Made by a program: the position numbers and the translations under genes
Assembly: GCA_910585805.1 (NCBI GenBank)
Contig: CAJUFB010000007.1
Span: 63,219 to 102,188, forward strand
Direction of reading: 5' to 3'
Origin: an uncultured Acetatifactor sp.
Lineage (GTDB): Bacteria; Bacillota; Clostridia; Lachnospirales; Lachnospiraceae
Length of the DNA stretch: 38,970 nucleotides
Notes under the pieces: generated by a model
Database searches by the model: none
Told to the model about the DNA's origin: nothing
The model's input: the letters and a program-made list of their open reading frames with translations, nothing else
Part shown: piece by piece, positions 23,739-31,650 of the stretch
Layout: the number at the start of each line of letters is the position of its first letter
Numbering within the stretch: the stretch's first letter is position 1

Positions 23739-25723
23739 AAAACGACAGGGATATGGAGAGATGTCTGAAGGCAGCTTATGACAGGATTGCAAAAGGGGCT
23801 CCGCTCTGCAGGCAGATAGAAGGCAACGTGAAGGGACGGCGCGGTATGGATGCCGTTCTGGAGAGGGGAGAGCAGGAGTATCGGGGCTATATCCTGCTTC
23901 CCGGAACGGAAAACCGTCCCTGTTTTGTGGGGGATCCGCCGCTGTGGAAGGAGAATCCGGTGGGGGACGAGGAGTACGTGTGGGGGTTAAACCGGCACAG
24001 TCAATGGAAGGACTATATTCTGTGTTATTGTGCCACGGGAGAAAGAAAATATCTGGAGCGCATCCGGCTGGAACTGACGGACTGGATGAGCGAATGCCCC
24101 TGCCCTGAGCTTACAGAAGACCCTTCCGAAGCGAAAGAGATTTTCAGTAATACAGAGAGGGCCACACCCTGGAGATCGCTGGAGACAGGAATCCGGATGT
24201 TCGATGCCTGGAATTATGCCGTCCCGACACTGATTCAGGAGGGTGTGATGAGCTGGGAAGAATTTATTGCCGTGGCGGAGTGTATACGGCTGCATGGGGA
24301 GGTTCTGTTTCGGATTGCGCCTTTACTGTGGCCGGAGGCGGACCATAATCATTATGTTATGGAAAATCTGGGGCTTCTCCATGCGGCGGCAATGCTGAAG
24401 GAAATTCCCGATGCCCCGGAATGGGCGTCTCATGCGTGCAGAGAGCTTGCCCGCTGTGTGCAAAAGCAGCTGACGGCCGACGGCGGCCAGGTGGAGGGCA
24501 GTCCATCGTACCATTTCAATTGTATGGAGTATTTCTGCAGGTGGCTCCTGGCGGCGGAGGAACTGCAGATTCCGGTTCCCGGGGAATGCAGGGAGTTAAT
24601 CAGGAAGGGAATGACATATGCCTTATGCGCCACACGGCCTACGGGGGCAGCCGTCCCGTGGGGGGATTCCGATCCCCGGGAGGAAGCCGTCATTCCGGCG
24701 ATTCTGGCATTTAAGGCCTTTGGTGAGTCCGGGGGGCTTGCGGTGCTGGCGGGACTGCTGGGAGAGGAAAAGATCAGAAGCGTCAGTGAGCTCCATCCGT
24801 TGGAGGTCGGCAGCATTGACTGGAGCAAAGTTAGTTTATACGAACAGACTTTTTCCCTATCTACCGTCTGCTGGCAGAAAGAGCTGGATCAGGTCATGAT
24901 GAGGACAGACTGGGGCAGAGAAGCGTTGAGCGTATTTTTCGGATGCCATATTCCCTGTTATAACGGCCATTCCCACATGGACCCGGCCTCTTTTGACTTC
25001 TGTGCTTATGGAAAAGCGTTGGTCATTGACCCGGGGCGCTTCACTTACAGAGAGGGAGCCGACAGACGTCTGTTTAAATCGGCTACCATGCATAATACCC
25101 TGATTCTGGGAGAGAGGGAGCCCTATGATTACGTAAGCCGTTGGCTTTTTCGGAACGAGAAAAACGGATGTATCTGCAATGTGACGGAGGAGGACGGCTT
25201 TCTGGCGGCTTGGGCGATTCACACTTCGTATTTTCCTACAATCCATTCCAGGCTGCTGATTCTGATGAGGGAAGGGTTTCTGGTGGTATGGGACCGCCTG
25301 GAGCATTACAGGGGTCAGAAGGTGGATATCTGGTTTCACCTGGATTCCTTGCATGTGAAACAGGAAGGGGATATGGTATATACGGATGAGGAGGTATCTC
25401 TGGCAATCCGGACGGCGGGACATTTGAAATGTGAACTGTGTGAGGGAAGGCTGTCGGAAAGAATAGATTCTGACAGACCCAGTGTCAGAGTGCGTTTCAC
25501 GGATGAGGGGCAGGCTTCCGTAGGGCGGGATTACCTGACCATACTGGCGCCTTTCCGTAAGGCCAGGCCGGAAATCTCAGACATCGCGGTGGACAGGGAG
25601 CAGGGTACAGCGGTATTTCGATATAACGGAAAAGGATACCGGATATCGTGGAAGGACGATATGTGTCGCGTTGAGGATGAAAATCGTCCGCAGGACACGG
25701 AAAACATACCGGAAGGAAAATAA
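23735..25723 (+). CDS. Heparinase II/III family polysaccharide lyase
   Basis: A 662-aa enzyme with the heparinase II/III architecture: an N-terminal alpha/alpha toroid (about 60-370, with ADHNHYVMENLGLLHAAAML) and a C-terminal beta-sandwich. The diagnostic segment is NGHSHMDPASFDFCAYGK followed by LVIDPGRFTY, with H412 and H414. These lyases cleave uronic-acid-containing chains by beta-elimination, leaving a 4,5-unsaturated uronate. No signal peptide is seen, so it probably acts in the cytoplasm on imported oligosaccharides. ATG 23735 overlaps the permease stop and follows AGGAGGGG. Substrate (heparan sulphate, other glycosaminoglycan, or alginate-like) cannot be fixed from sequence. Confidence 0.88.
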   Translation: MKNDRDMERCLKAAYDRIAKGAPLCRQIEGNVKGRRGMDAVLERGEQEYRGYILLPGTENRPCFVGDPPLWKENPVGDEEYVWGLNRHSQWKDYILCYCATGERKYLERIRLELTDWMSECPCPELTEDPSEAKEIFSNTERATPWRSLETGIRMFDAWNYAVPTLIQEGVMSWEEFIAVAECIRLHGEVLFRIAPLLWPEADHNHYVMENLGLLHAAAMLKEIPDAPEWASHACRELARCVQKQLTADGGQVEGSPSYHFNCMEYFCRWLLAAEELQIPVPGECRELIRKGMTYALCATRPTGAAVPWGDSDPREEAVIPAILAFKAFGESGGLAVLAGLLGEEKIRSVSELHPLEVGSIDWSKVSLYEQTFSLSTVCWQKELDQVMMRTDWGREALSVFFGCHIPCYNGHSHMDPASFDFCAYGKALVIDPGRFTYREGADRRLFKSATMHNTLILGEREPYDYVSRWLFRNEKNGCICNVTEEDGFLAAWAIHTSYFPTIHSRLLILMREGFLVVWDRLEHYRGQKVDIWFHLDSLHVKQEGDMVYTDEEVSLAIRTAGHLKCELCEGRLSERIDSDRPSVRVRFTDEGQASVGRDYLTILAPFRKARPEISDIAVDREQGTAVFRYNGKGYRISWKDDMCRVEDENRPQDTENIPEGK

Positions 25724-25724
25724 T

Positions 25725-26897
25725 ATGATGCAAAATAGGCAAAACATGCTGCAGATTACGAGAGCAGAGGCGGAGGCGGGCCTGAAGGTCTGTACAGGGC
25801 AGATTTGGCGCAATTTGTCCAGCTATACAAAACAGTTTCCCACCTCCGCCAGCAAAGCGTCTTTTTATGGGGTGTGCGATAATTCGGAATGGACCAGTGC
25901 CTTCTGGACCGGGCAGCTTTGGCTGGCCTGTGAGTTCTGCGGGAATGCGGCAATCGGGAAAGCGGCGCTGGCTCAGTGTATCAGCTTTCGGGAATGGCTG
26001 AGGAAACGGATTGCCACAGACAGTCATGATCTGGGATTTCTGTATACTTTGTCCTGTGTGGCGGGCTATAAGCTGACAGGGAGCGAAAAGCTGAAGGAGA
26101 CGGCGCTTCTGGCGGCGGACAGTCTGCGCTCCATGTTTCGGGAGAAGGGAGAGTTTATACAATCCTTTGACAGGCCGGACTGCCGGGAGGAGTACCGGAC
26201 GATTATCGACTGTCTGATGAACATTCCGCTGCTTTACTGGGCGTCCGAAATAACCGGCGACTCCGGGTACAGGGAAACGGCGGTAAGACATTACCGTACC
26301 ACCCGGAAACTGCTTTTGCGCGGGGACGGCTCTGCAGCCCAGGCGGCGCTGTTTGATATAGACACGGGAGAAGTGATAAAATGCTTTACCAGACAGGGCT
26401 ACAGCGATGATTCCGCCTGGGCCAGGGGGCAGGCCTGGGCAATTTACGGGGCTGCGCTTTCCTATGGTTATACCGGTATGGAGGAGTGCAGGGAAATGTT
26501 CCGGCAGGCTGCGGCATATTATATGGAACATCTGCCTCAGGACATGGTACCCTACTTTGACCTGTGTATCACGGAAGGAGACGAATGGCCCAGGGATTCT
26601 TCTGCAGCAGCGATTGCGGCCTGTGGGATGTTGGAGATGGCGAAGCATCTGGAGGCGGAGGAGGCGGAGAAATATAGGGTCTGCGCCGGACGTATCGTGA
26701 AATCTCTCTATGACGGCTATATGGTCAGGGATTACAGGGAATCCAACGGATTACTGCTTCATGGCACTTATTGCTGCAGTACACCGGGGAATGTGATTCC
26801 GGAGGATAACGGCAGGGATGAATGCTGTTTGTTTGGGGATTATTTCTTTATGGAGGCATTGACCAGGCTGCAGCGTGACTGGAAACCGTATTGGTAA
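25725..26897 (+). CDS. GH88 unsaturated glucuronyl hydrolase
   Basis: A 390-aa alpha/alpha-barrel enzyme that removes the 4,5-unsaturated uronic acid made by polysaccharide lyases, by hydration of the double bond. The two catalytic aspartates of the family are seen as D102 in SHDLGFLY and D162 in IIDCLMNIPLL, 60 residues apart as in Bacillus UGL (88 and 149). GYSDDSAWARGQAWAIYG is the conserved substrate-site loop. Tandem ATGs at 25725/25728 follow GGAAGGAAAA, one base after the lyase stop. It completes the lyase-hydrolase pair and is followed by a terminator. Confidence 0.92.
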   Translation: MMQNRQNMLQITRAEAEAGLKVCTGQIWRNLSSYTKQFPTSASKASFYGVCDNSEWTSAFWTGQLWLACEFCGNAAIGKAALAQCISFREWLRKRIATDSHDLGFLYTLSCVAGYKLTGSEKLKETALLAADSLRSMFREKGEFIQSFDRPDCREEYRTIIDCLMNIPLLYWASEITGDSGYRETAVRHYRTTRKLLLRGDGSAAQAALFDIDTGEVIKCFTRQGYSDDSAWARGQAWAIYGAALSYGYTGMEECREMFRQAAAYYMEHLPQDMVPYFDLCITEGDEWPRDSSAAAIAACGMLEMAKHLEAEEAEKYRVCAGRIVKSLYDGYMVRDYRESNGLLLHGTYCCSTPGNVIPEDNGRDECCLFGDYFFMEALTRLQRDWKPYW

Positions 26898-26916
26898 TGC
26901 ACAGCTATCCGTTGAG

Positions 26917-26951
26917 AGACATCTGTACCCACAGGTGTCTTTCTTTTTTTT
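26917..26951 (+). terminator. Rho-independent terminator of the uptake/degradation operon
   Basis: AGACATCTG (26917-26925) pairs with CAGGTGTCT (26932-26940) around six bases, followed by a run of about ten Ts broken by one C. A strong terminator. Confidence 0.93.
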
Positions 26952-27009
26952 AACCAATTACAGCTAAGGCACAAAAGCAAGCGGATATTCACAAATTTAT
27001 TGATTTGTA

Positions 27010-27039
27010 TTGTCAATAGCGTTCTCTATGGTTTATAAT
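27010..27039 (+). promoter_or_regulatory. Promoter of the four-gene signalling operon
   Basis: TTGTCA (27010-27015), 18 bases, perfect TATAAT (27034-27039). The leader to the first start is about 150 bases and AT-rich. Confidence 0.7.
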
Positions 27040-27194
27040 TTTGTAGCAAAAATGATGCAATAGTGGATTATACTGACAGTACATATATGATAGACAGTTA
27101 ACTTTTTTATGACAATGGAATACTTTCAGGCATTTTATACTCGCGTTCGGAAGTACGCCCTTGGGGCTGAGTTGGAATGGGAAAGGAGGAGCCA

Positions 27195-28292
27195 GTGAAA
27201 AAAAAGTGCAGGCTGATATTCTTTACACTTTGTATCTGTATATGGGTGCTGCCGGCGGGAAAGGCTCTGGCGCAGAATGAAGCCATCGGGCTTCTGGTTC
27301 AGAGATATGAGGATTATCAGGAAAGCTTCGCCGGAATAGAGACCGTGGAGGATATTGAGGAAAGCGGTTACGAAAAGATTGAGGAACACTGTTTCCCGGT
27401 ACTGTTGGAGGGGTTTGGGGACGAGGAAGTGAATTTTGTGCCCATTCTTCATCGGGAATACCATCGTCTGGCGGTTTTGATCACCGACAGCGAGGGAAAG
27501 GTACTCTACAAGACGGACCAGCTGGAGGCGAATTACAGGCAGCTGGATCAGCTGGAACAGCCTGTAAAGGGGCTGGCGGCAGTGTCGTTTCAGGATTTGA
27601 ACCATGACGGGCTGACGGATATCATCCTGATTGTCAACTGTGAGAATGACACGGGTGAGTATGCGGGCAAAAATTATAAGATAGGGGACGTGCTTTTCCA
27701 GAGGGACGGACAATTGTACCGAGACTGGCGGATTTCTGACAAAGTCAATCGTTTCAGCATGAATAAAAGCGCGGAGCTCATAGCCGCCTATGTGCGCGAC
27801 GGCAATTCCACGGAGATTCTGTATACGGCAACGACGCTGGAGGAGTTGCTGGATAATGGCTTCCGGATCATTGAGGAACAGAATTATTCCCGGGATTTTG
27901 AAAAACAGGGGAAGCTGCAGGTAGTGCCGGGCATTATCCGGATGGCGGAATATGACGTTTTTATGATTTATCTGGTCAACGCTCAGGGAAGCATCGTCTG
28001 GAGCTTCCAGCCCATGGAGGATTATGACAATCTATACGCCCTGAAGGGAATGACCTGCCGGGATATGGACGGGGACGGTATGAAGGACATCGTGGTGCTG
28101 GCCAGATACAGCTATGCCGGGCCTGAAGGGGAATTGCTGATTGACACTAAATGTGATATTTATTACCAGCGCACGGATGGCTTCGAGGAGGATAAGGAGT
28201 TCGAGAAGAGTTACCAGTGTACGGAAAAGGATACAATGGCCGGGCTGGTGGAGATTATCAGGGAATATTGGGGGTGGCCAAAAGAGGAATGA
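27195..28292 (+). CDS. Secreted FG-GAP/VCBS-like protein
   Basis: A 365-aa exported protein. A signal peptide (KKKCRLIFFTLCICIWVLPAG, then KALAQ) is followed by a soluble region with calcium-loop motifs DLNHDGLTDIILI and DMDGDGMKDIVVL, typical of FG-GAP/VCBS propeller blades. The GTG at 27195 is chosen because AAGGAGGA lies five bases before it; the upstream ATG 27177 would place that site inside the gene. The stop overlaps the response-regulator start in ATGA. Inferred role: an extracytoplasmic input or accessory partner for the two-component system downstream. Confidence 0.75.
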   Translation: MKKKCRLIFFTLCICIWVLPAGKALAQNEAIGLLVQRYEDYQESFAGIETVEDIEESGYEKIEEHCFPVLLEGFGDEEVNFVPILHREYHRLAVLITDSEGKVLYKTDQLEANYRQLDQLEQPVKGLAAVSFQDLNHDGLTDIILIVNCENDTGEYAGKNYKIGDVLFQRDGQLYRDWRISDKVNRFSMNKSAELIAAYVRDGNSTEILYTATTLEELLDNGFRIIEEQNYSRDFEKQGKLQVVPGIIRMAEYDVFMIYLVNAQGSIVWSFQPMEDYDNLYALKGMTCRDMDGDGMKDIVVLARYSYAGPEGELLIDTKCDIYYQRTDGFEEDKEFEKSYQCTEKDTMAGLVEIIREYWGWPKEE

Positions 28293-28942
28293 TTAAGATA
28301 CTGATTGTGGATGACGAGAAGCCTATTTGTGATTTGATTGATATCAATCTGTCGGCGGCAGGGTATCAGTGCAAGACGGTGCAGGACGGTCTGGAGGCCA
28401 TCGATCTGATCGAGACGGAGAATTTTGACCTGATTTTGCTGGATATCATGCTTCCGGGGGCGGACGGGTTTGATATCATGGAATATATCAGACCTCTGAA
28501 GGTGCCCGTGATTTTCATCACTGCAAAGCATGAGGTGAAGGACCGGGTGAAAGGCCTGAAGCTGGGGGCGGAGGACTATCTGGTGAAGCCGTTCGATGTG
28601 GTGGAACTGGTGGCGCGGGTGGAAGTAGTGCTGCGGCGTTACAATAAGACCGAGAGCATCCTGACTGCCGGGGATGTGGTGGTGGACAGGGAAGCACGGA
28701 AGGTGACAAAGGCGGGGAAACCTGTTGTGCTTACCAATAAGGAATACGGTTTGCTGCTATTGTTCATCAGCAATAAAAATATTGCGCTTTTTCGCGAAAA
28801 TTTATACGAAAAAGTGTGGGGAGACGAGTATATGGCGGACAGCCGCACCCTGGACCTGCATGTCCAGAGACTGCGCCGGAAAATGGGGTGGGAGGAGAAC
28901 CTGGTGGCAGTGTATAAGATAGGCTACCGGCTGGAAATCTGA
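28289..28942 (+). CDS. OmpR/PhoB-family response regulator
   Basis: A 217-aa transcription factor. The receiver domain has the acidic pair DD (8-9), phospho-acceptor D52 in LILLDIMLPGADGF and K in LVKPFD. The C-terminal winged helix reads LTNKEYGLLLLFISN, then YMADSRTLDLHVQRLRRKMG and VYKIGYRLE. ATG 28289 overlaps the preceding stop. The sensor kinase starts two bases after its stop. Confidence 0.95.
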   Translation: MIKILIVDDEKPICDLIDINLSAAGYQCKTVQDGLEAIDLIETENFDLILLDIMLPGADGFDIMEYIRPLKVPVIFITAKHEVKDRVKGLKLGAEDYLVKPFDVVELVARVEVVLRRYNKTESILTAGDVVVDREARKVTKAGKPVVLTNKEYGLLLLFISNKNIALFRENLYEKVWGDEYMADSRTLDLHVQRLRRKMGWEENLVAVYKIGYRLEI

Positions 28943-28944
28943 CA

Positions 28945-30510
28945 ATGAAGTTTGTATACAAGATTTTGCTGGGGACCATTATTATCATGGCGACTGCATT
29001 TGGGCTCAGCGGTTATCTTTTTGTCAATTCCGTATTTCAGACATCGCTGGACAGAGAGGTTTCCAAGGCGTTGGACGACAGCAATATCCTGCGCTTTGCC
29101 TTTGAGACGGCAGCGCTGAATATTCCCACTAAATATAATGTACTTCAGGATATCGCGGTGGAGCAGATTGGCTCCAAGCTGGAGAGCAGCGGAAAGGGTT
29201 CCGGGCGCTGGCTGCGTTTGTCCAATGAAAACCGGGAGGTTCTCTATGAGAGCGACGGCTTTCCGGAGGATACGGCTCTTTTGCAGCAGATTACGGAGGA
29301 AAACCGGATTTGGCAGGTGGTTCCCCAGGGAGAGAATTACTATGTCCACACGGGAAGTGTCATCAATGCTCTGGACAGAAGGCTGTATCTGGAGACACTG
29401 GAGGATGTGACGGAGGTATTTAAGGAGCGGACGTTGGGATTTTCCGTGTATCAGCGGATTACCATTGCCATGCTGGTGTGCTGCACAGTGGTGATGTTCC
29501 TGATCTGTACCTGGCTGACCAAGCCTATCCGGCTGCTGAACCGGGCTACCAGGAAGATGGCGGAAGGGGATTACAGCTATCGTGCCCGGCAGATTAGTAA
29601 TGACGAACTGGGGCAGCTGACAATGGATTTTAACAGTATGGCGAATGTACTGGAAGGAACCATAGGTGAGCTTCAGGAAGAGGTGAGGGCAAGGGAGGAC
29701 TTTATCGCGGCTTTTGCCCATGAATTAAAGACACCGCTGACTGCCATTATCGGCTATGCGGACTTGCTGCGCTCCCGGAAGCTGGATGAGGAGAAGCATT
29801 TTTTATCTGCAAATTATATCTATACGGAAGGAAAACGGCTGGAAAATATGTCTTTCCGCCTGTTGGATATCATTGTTACGAAGCGAGATACAATAGAGCG
29901 TCAGCCCATGGCGGCAAAAGGCCTTTTTGATTATCTGAAAAGCATGTTTTCCGGAAATACGGAACAGAAACTCAGGATTGCCTTCAGGGAGGGGATGGTG
30001 TATGCGGAGGCGAATCTTCTGAAATCCGTGCTGCTGAACCTGGTGGACAATGCCTGCAAGGCTTCCGGTAAAGGAGACTTGGTGGAGGTCCTGGGAAAAA
30101 GAGTGGAGAACGCATATGCTTTCTGTGTGAGGGACCACGGAGTGGGCATTCCGAAGGAGGAGCTGAAAAAGGTTACGGAAGCGTTCTACATGGTGGATAA
30201 ATCCCGTTCCCGAAGCAAAAACGGCGCGGGACTGGGACTTGCTTTGTGTGTGGAGATTCTGCGGCTTCATGACAGCGAGCTGGTCATTGAGAGCACAGTG
30301 GGGGAAGGGACTTCCATCAGCTTCGTGATTCCGGACAGGGTTGAAGAAGCGGCGGATGCTGAAGGAGAGCCTGTGATACCGGACAATGAAGCGGCTGGGG
30401 CTGCGGGCGATGAAATGAAACCTTGTACGGACGGTATCGGAGAAGCGGAAGGCGGTGCAGAAGCGCCGGAAAAGAAAGAATCGGACGAAACGGATATTGA
30501 ACATAAATGA
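28945..30510 (+). CDS. HAMP-domain sensor histidine kinase
   Basis: A 521-aa membrane kinase. TM1 is about 6-27 and TM2 about 173-193, bounding a 145-residue extracytoplasmic sensor. HAMP is about 195-245, HisKA has H259 in FAHELKTPLTAIIGYADLL, and the ATPase domain has NLVDNACKAS (N box), DHGVGIP (G1) and GAGLGLALC (G2). An unusual acidic tail of about 55 residues (rich in Ala, Glu, Asp) follows the kinase core. The stop overlaps the next start in ATGA. It is the obvious partner of the regulator at 28289. Confidence 0.94.
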   Translation: MKFVYKILLGTIIIMATAFGLSGYLFVNSVFQTSLDREVSKALDDSNILRFAFETAALNIPTKYNVLQDIAVEQIGSKLESSGKGSGRWLRLSNENREVLYESDGFPEDTALLQQITEENRIWQVVPQGENYYVHTGSVINALDRRLYLETLEDVTEVFKERTLGFSVYQRITIAMLVCCTVVMFLICTWLTKPIRLLNRATRKMAEGDYSYRARQISNDELGQLTMDFNSMANVLEGTIGELQEEVRAREDFIAAFAHELKTPLTAIIGYADLLRSRKLDEEKHFLSANYIYTEGKRLENMSFRLLDIIVTKRDTIERQPMAAKGLFDYLKSMFSGNTEQKLRIAFREGMVYAEANLLKSVLLNLVDNACKASGKGDLVEVLGKRVENAYAFCVRDHGVGIPKEELKKVTEAFYMVDKSRSRSKNGAGLGLALCVEILRLHDSELVIESTVGEGTSISFVIPDRVEEAADAEGEPVIPDNEAAGAAGDEMKPCTDGIGEAEGGAEAPEKKESDETDIEHK

Positions 30511-31391
30511 CAGAAGCGTATATATGGCAGATGGAAAAACGTGCAGGAAGTGGCAGAGACAGTATGAAGGTGGTTAAGAAAATCAGTCTGCTGTTAATAG
30601 TGGCAGCAGCAGTCATTGTGGCACTGGCGGTGTGGGGGCCGGAGACGCTGGCCAGGTATCGGGATAAGGGGATTCTGAACCAGATTCAGACCCAGGAGAC
30701 GGATATGGGGACGGAAGGATACCGTTACTCTCTCAGCGGCAATGAAAAGGTATATATTCTGTCAAAATGCCTGAACAGCCAGACCCGGCCGGAAAGCGAA
30801 CAGAATGCCCTGACGAGGGCCGATGCGGACTTTCAGGATGTGACAGGCACCTATGCCTTTGTGGCAAACAAGAAAGAAACATTTGCGGAGGGGACTTCGG
30901 AGAACTCCGGCATAGAGCTCTGCAATCAGGGCATTCGGGAACTGAAGGAGCGGGGAATCCTGCCGGAGGAAGTGGAAGAAATTCGGGAGGACTCTTATCA
31001 GGCGGTGCTGTATTCTGCCATTGATGTGCCGGAGCCAAGGAACAGCGTCCTGGTGTGGAAGGTGAGTTTGGGAACCGCCGTACAGAATGCGGGAGGGGAA
31101 TCCTGTCTGCTGGATGCCTATGTGGACGCAGATACGGGTAAGGTGTATGAATTTTACGCCAGGACGGAAATTTCTTCCTGGGAGGCCGTGGATGCGGACG
31201 GCATTGCGGCTGCATGGGCGGAGTACATGGGACTGGAGACACCGTCGGAATATGAGAATGCCAATCCGCTGTCCGAAAACACACCGTATTTTAAAAAATA
31301 CTGCTTTGCGGGGATGGAAGACGACAGTACTGTAGTGACGATAGGGTTTTATGAGGGGATTAATGAGATATATCTGAAGATATCGAGGTAA
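30507..31391 (+). CDS. Membrane-anchored secreted protein of the signalling operon
   Basis: A 294-aa protein with one N-terminal hydrophobic helix (ISLLLIVAAAVIVALAVWG) and a soluble outer part. The segment VLVWKVSLG, then LLDAYVDADTGKVYEFYART, resembles a PepSY-type beta hairpin, and a similar unit recurs near the C-terminus. Start 30507 overlaps the kinase stop in ATGA; internal ATGs at 30531 and 30564 are alternatives, the last closest to the membrane helix. Four-gene coupling suggests it is an output or regulator of the kinase system. Family not recognised with certainty. Confidence 0.7.
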   Translation: MTEAYIWQMEKRAGSGRDSMKVVKKISLLLIVAAAVIVALAVWGPETLARYRDKGILNQIQTQETDMGTEGYRYSLSGNEKVYILSKCLNSQTRPESEQNALTRADADFQDVTGTYAFVANKKETFAEGTSENSGIELCNQGIRELKERGILPEEVEEIREDSYQAVLYSAIDVPEPRNSVLVWKVSLGTAVQNAGGESCLLDAYVDADTGKVYEFYARTEISSWEAVDADGIAAAWAEYMGLETPSEYENANPLSENTPYFKKYCFAGMEDDSTVVTIGFYEGINEIYLKISR

Positions 31392-31650
31392 GGCGCTGCT
31401 GTCGTGCATGCATCGGGAGCGTTGCCGGAAAAGTCTTCAGGATACAACTTTGATGGAAAAAGGATAAAACTTGTTTACAAAAAAGATGGTATTTTGATGT
31501 GGCTCTCCCGTATACTGTAGAAGACGGATACTGGAGAGTCTTTTATGAGCCTGGGGGCGCGGCGGAAAGAAAGCTGAAGGATATGGATATTGGCAGGGCT
31601 GATAAGGAATCTGAGATGGAAGAACAGGCCCGGGGGATCGGGAGAAAAAT

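Noticed and set aside
25497..26648. 383-codon minus-strand frame opposite the GH88 gene
   Set aside because: Shadow of the GH88/lyase codons; composition rich in Pro, Arg, His and no recognisable domain.
31487..31516. Sigma-E promoter before the amidase-deacetylase gene
   Set aside because: Only 5/7 and 6/8 matches to the B. subtilis consensus with a 15-base spacer; too weak to list as a feature, although it would fit a cortex role.
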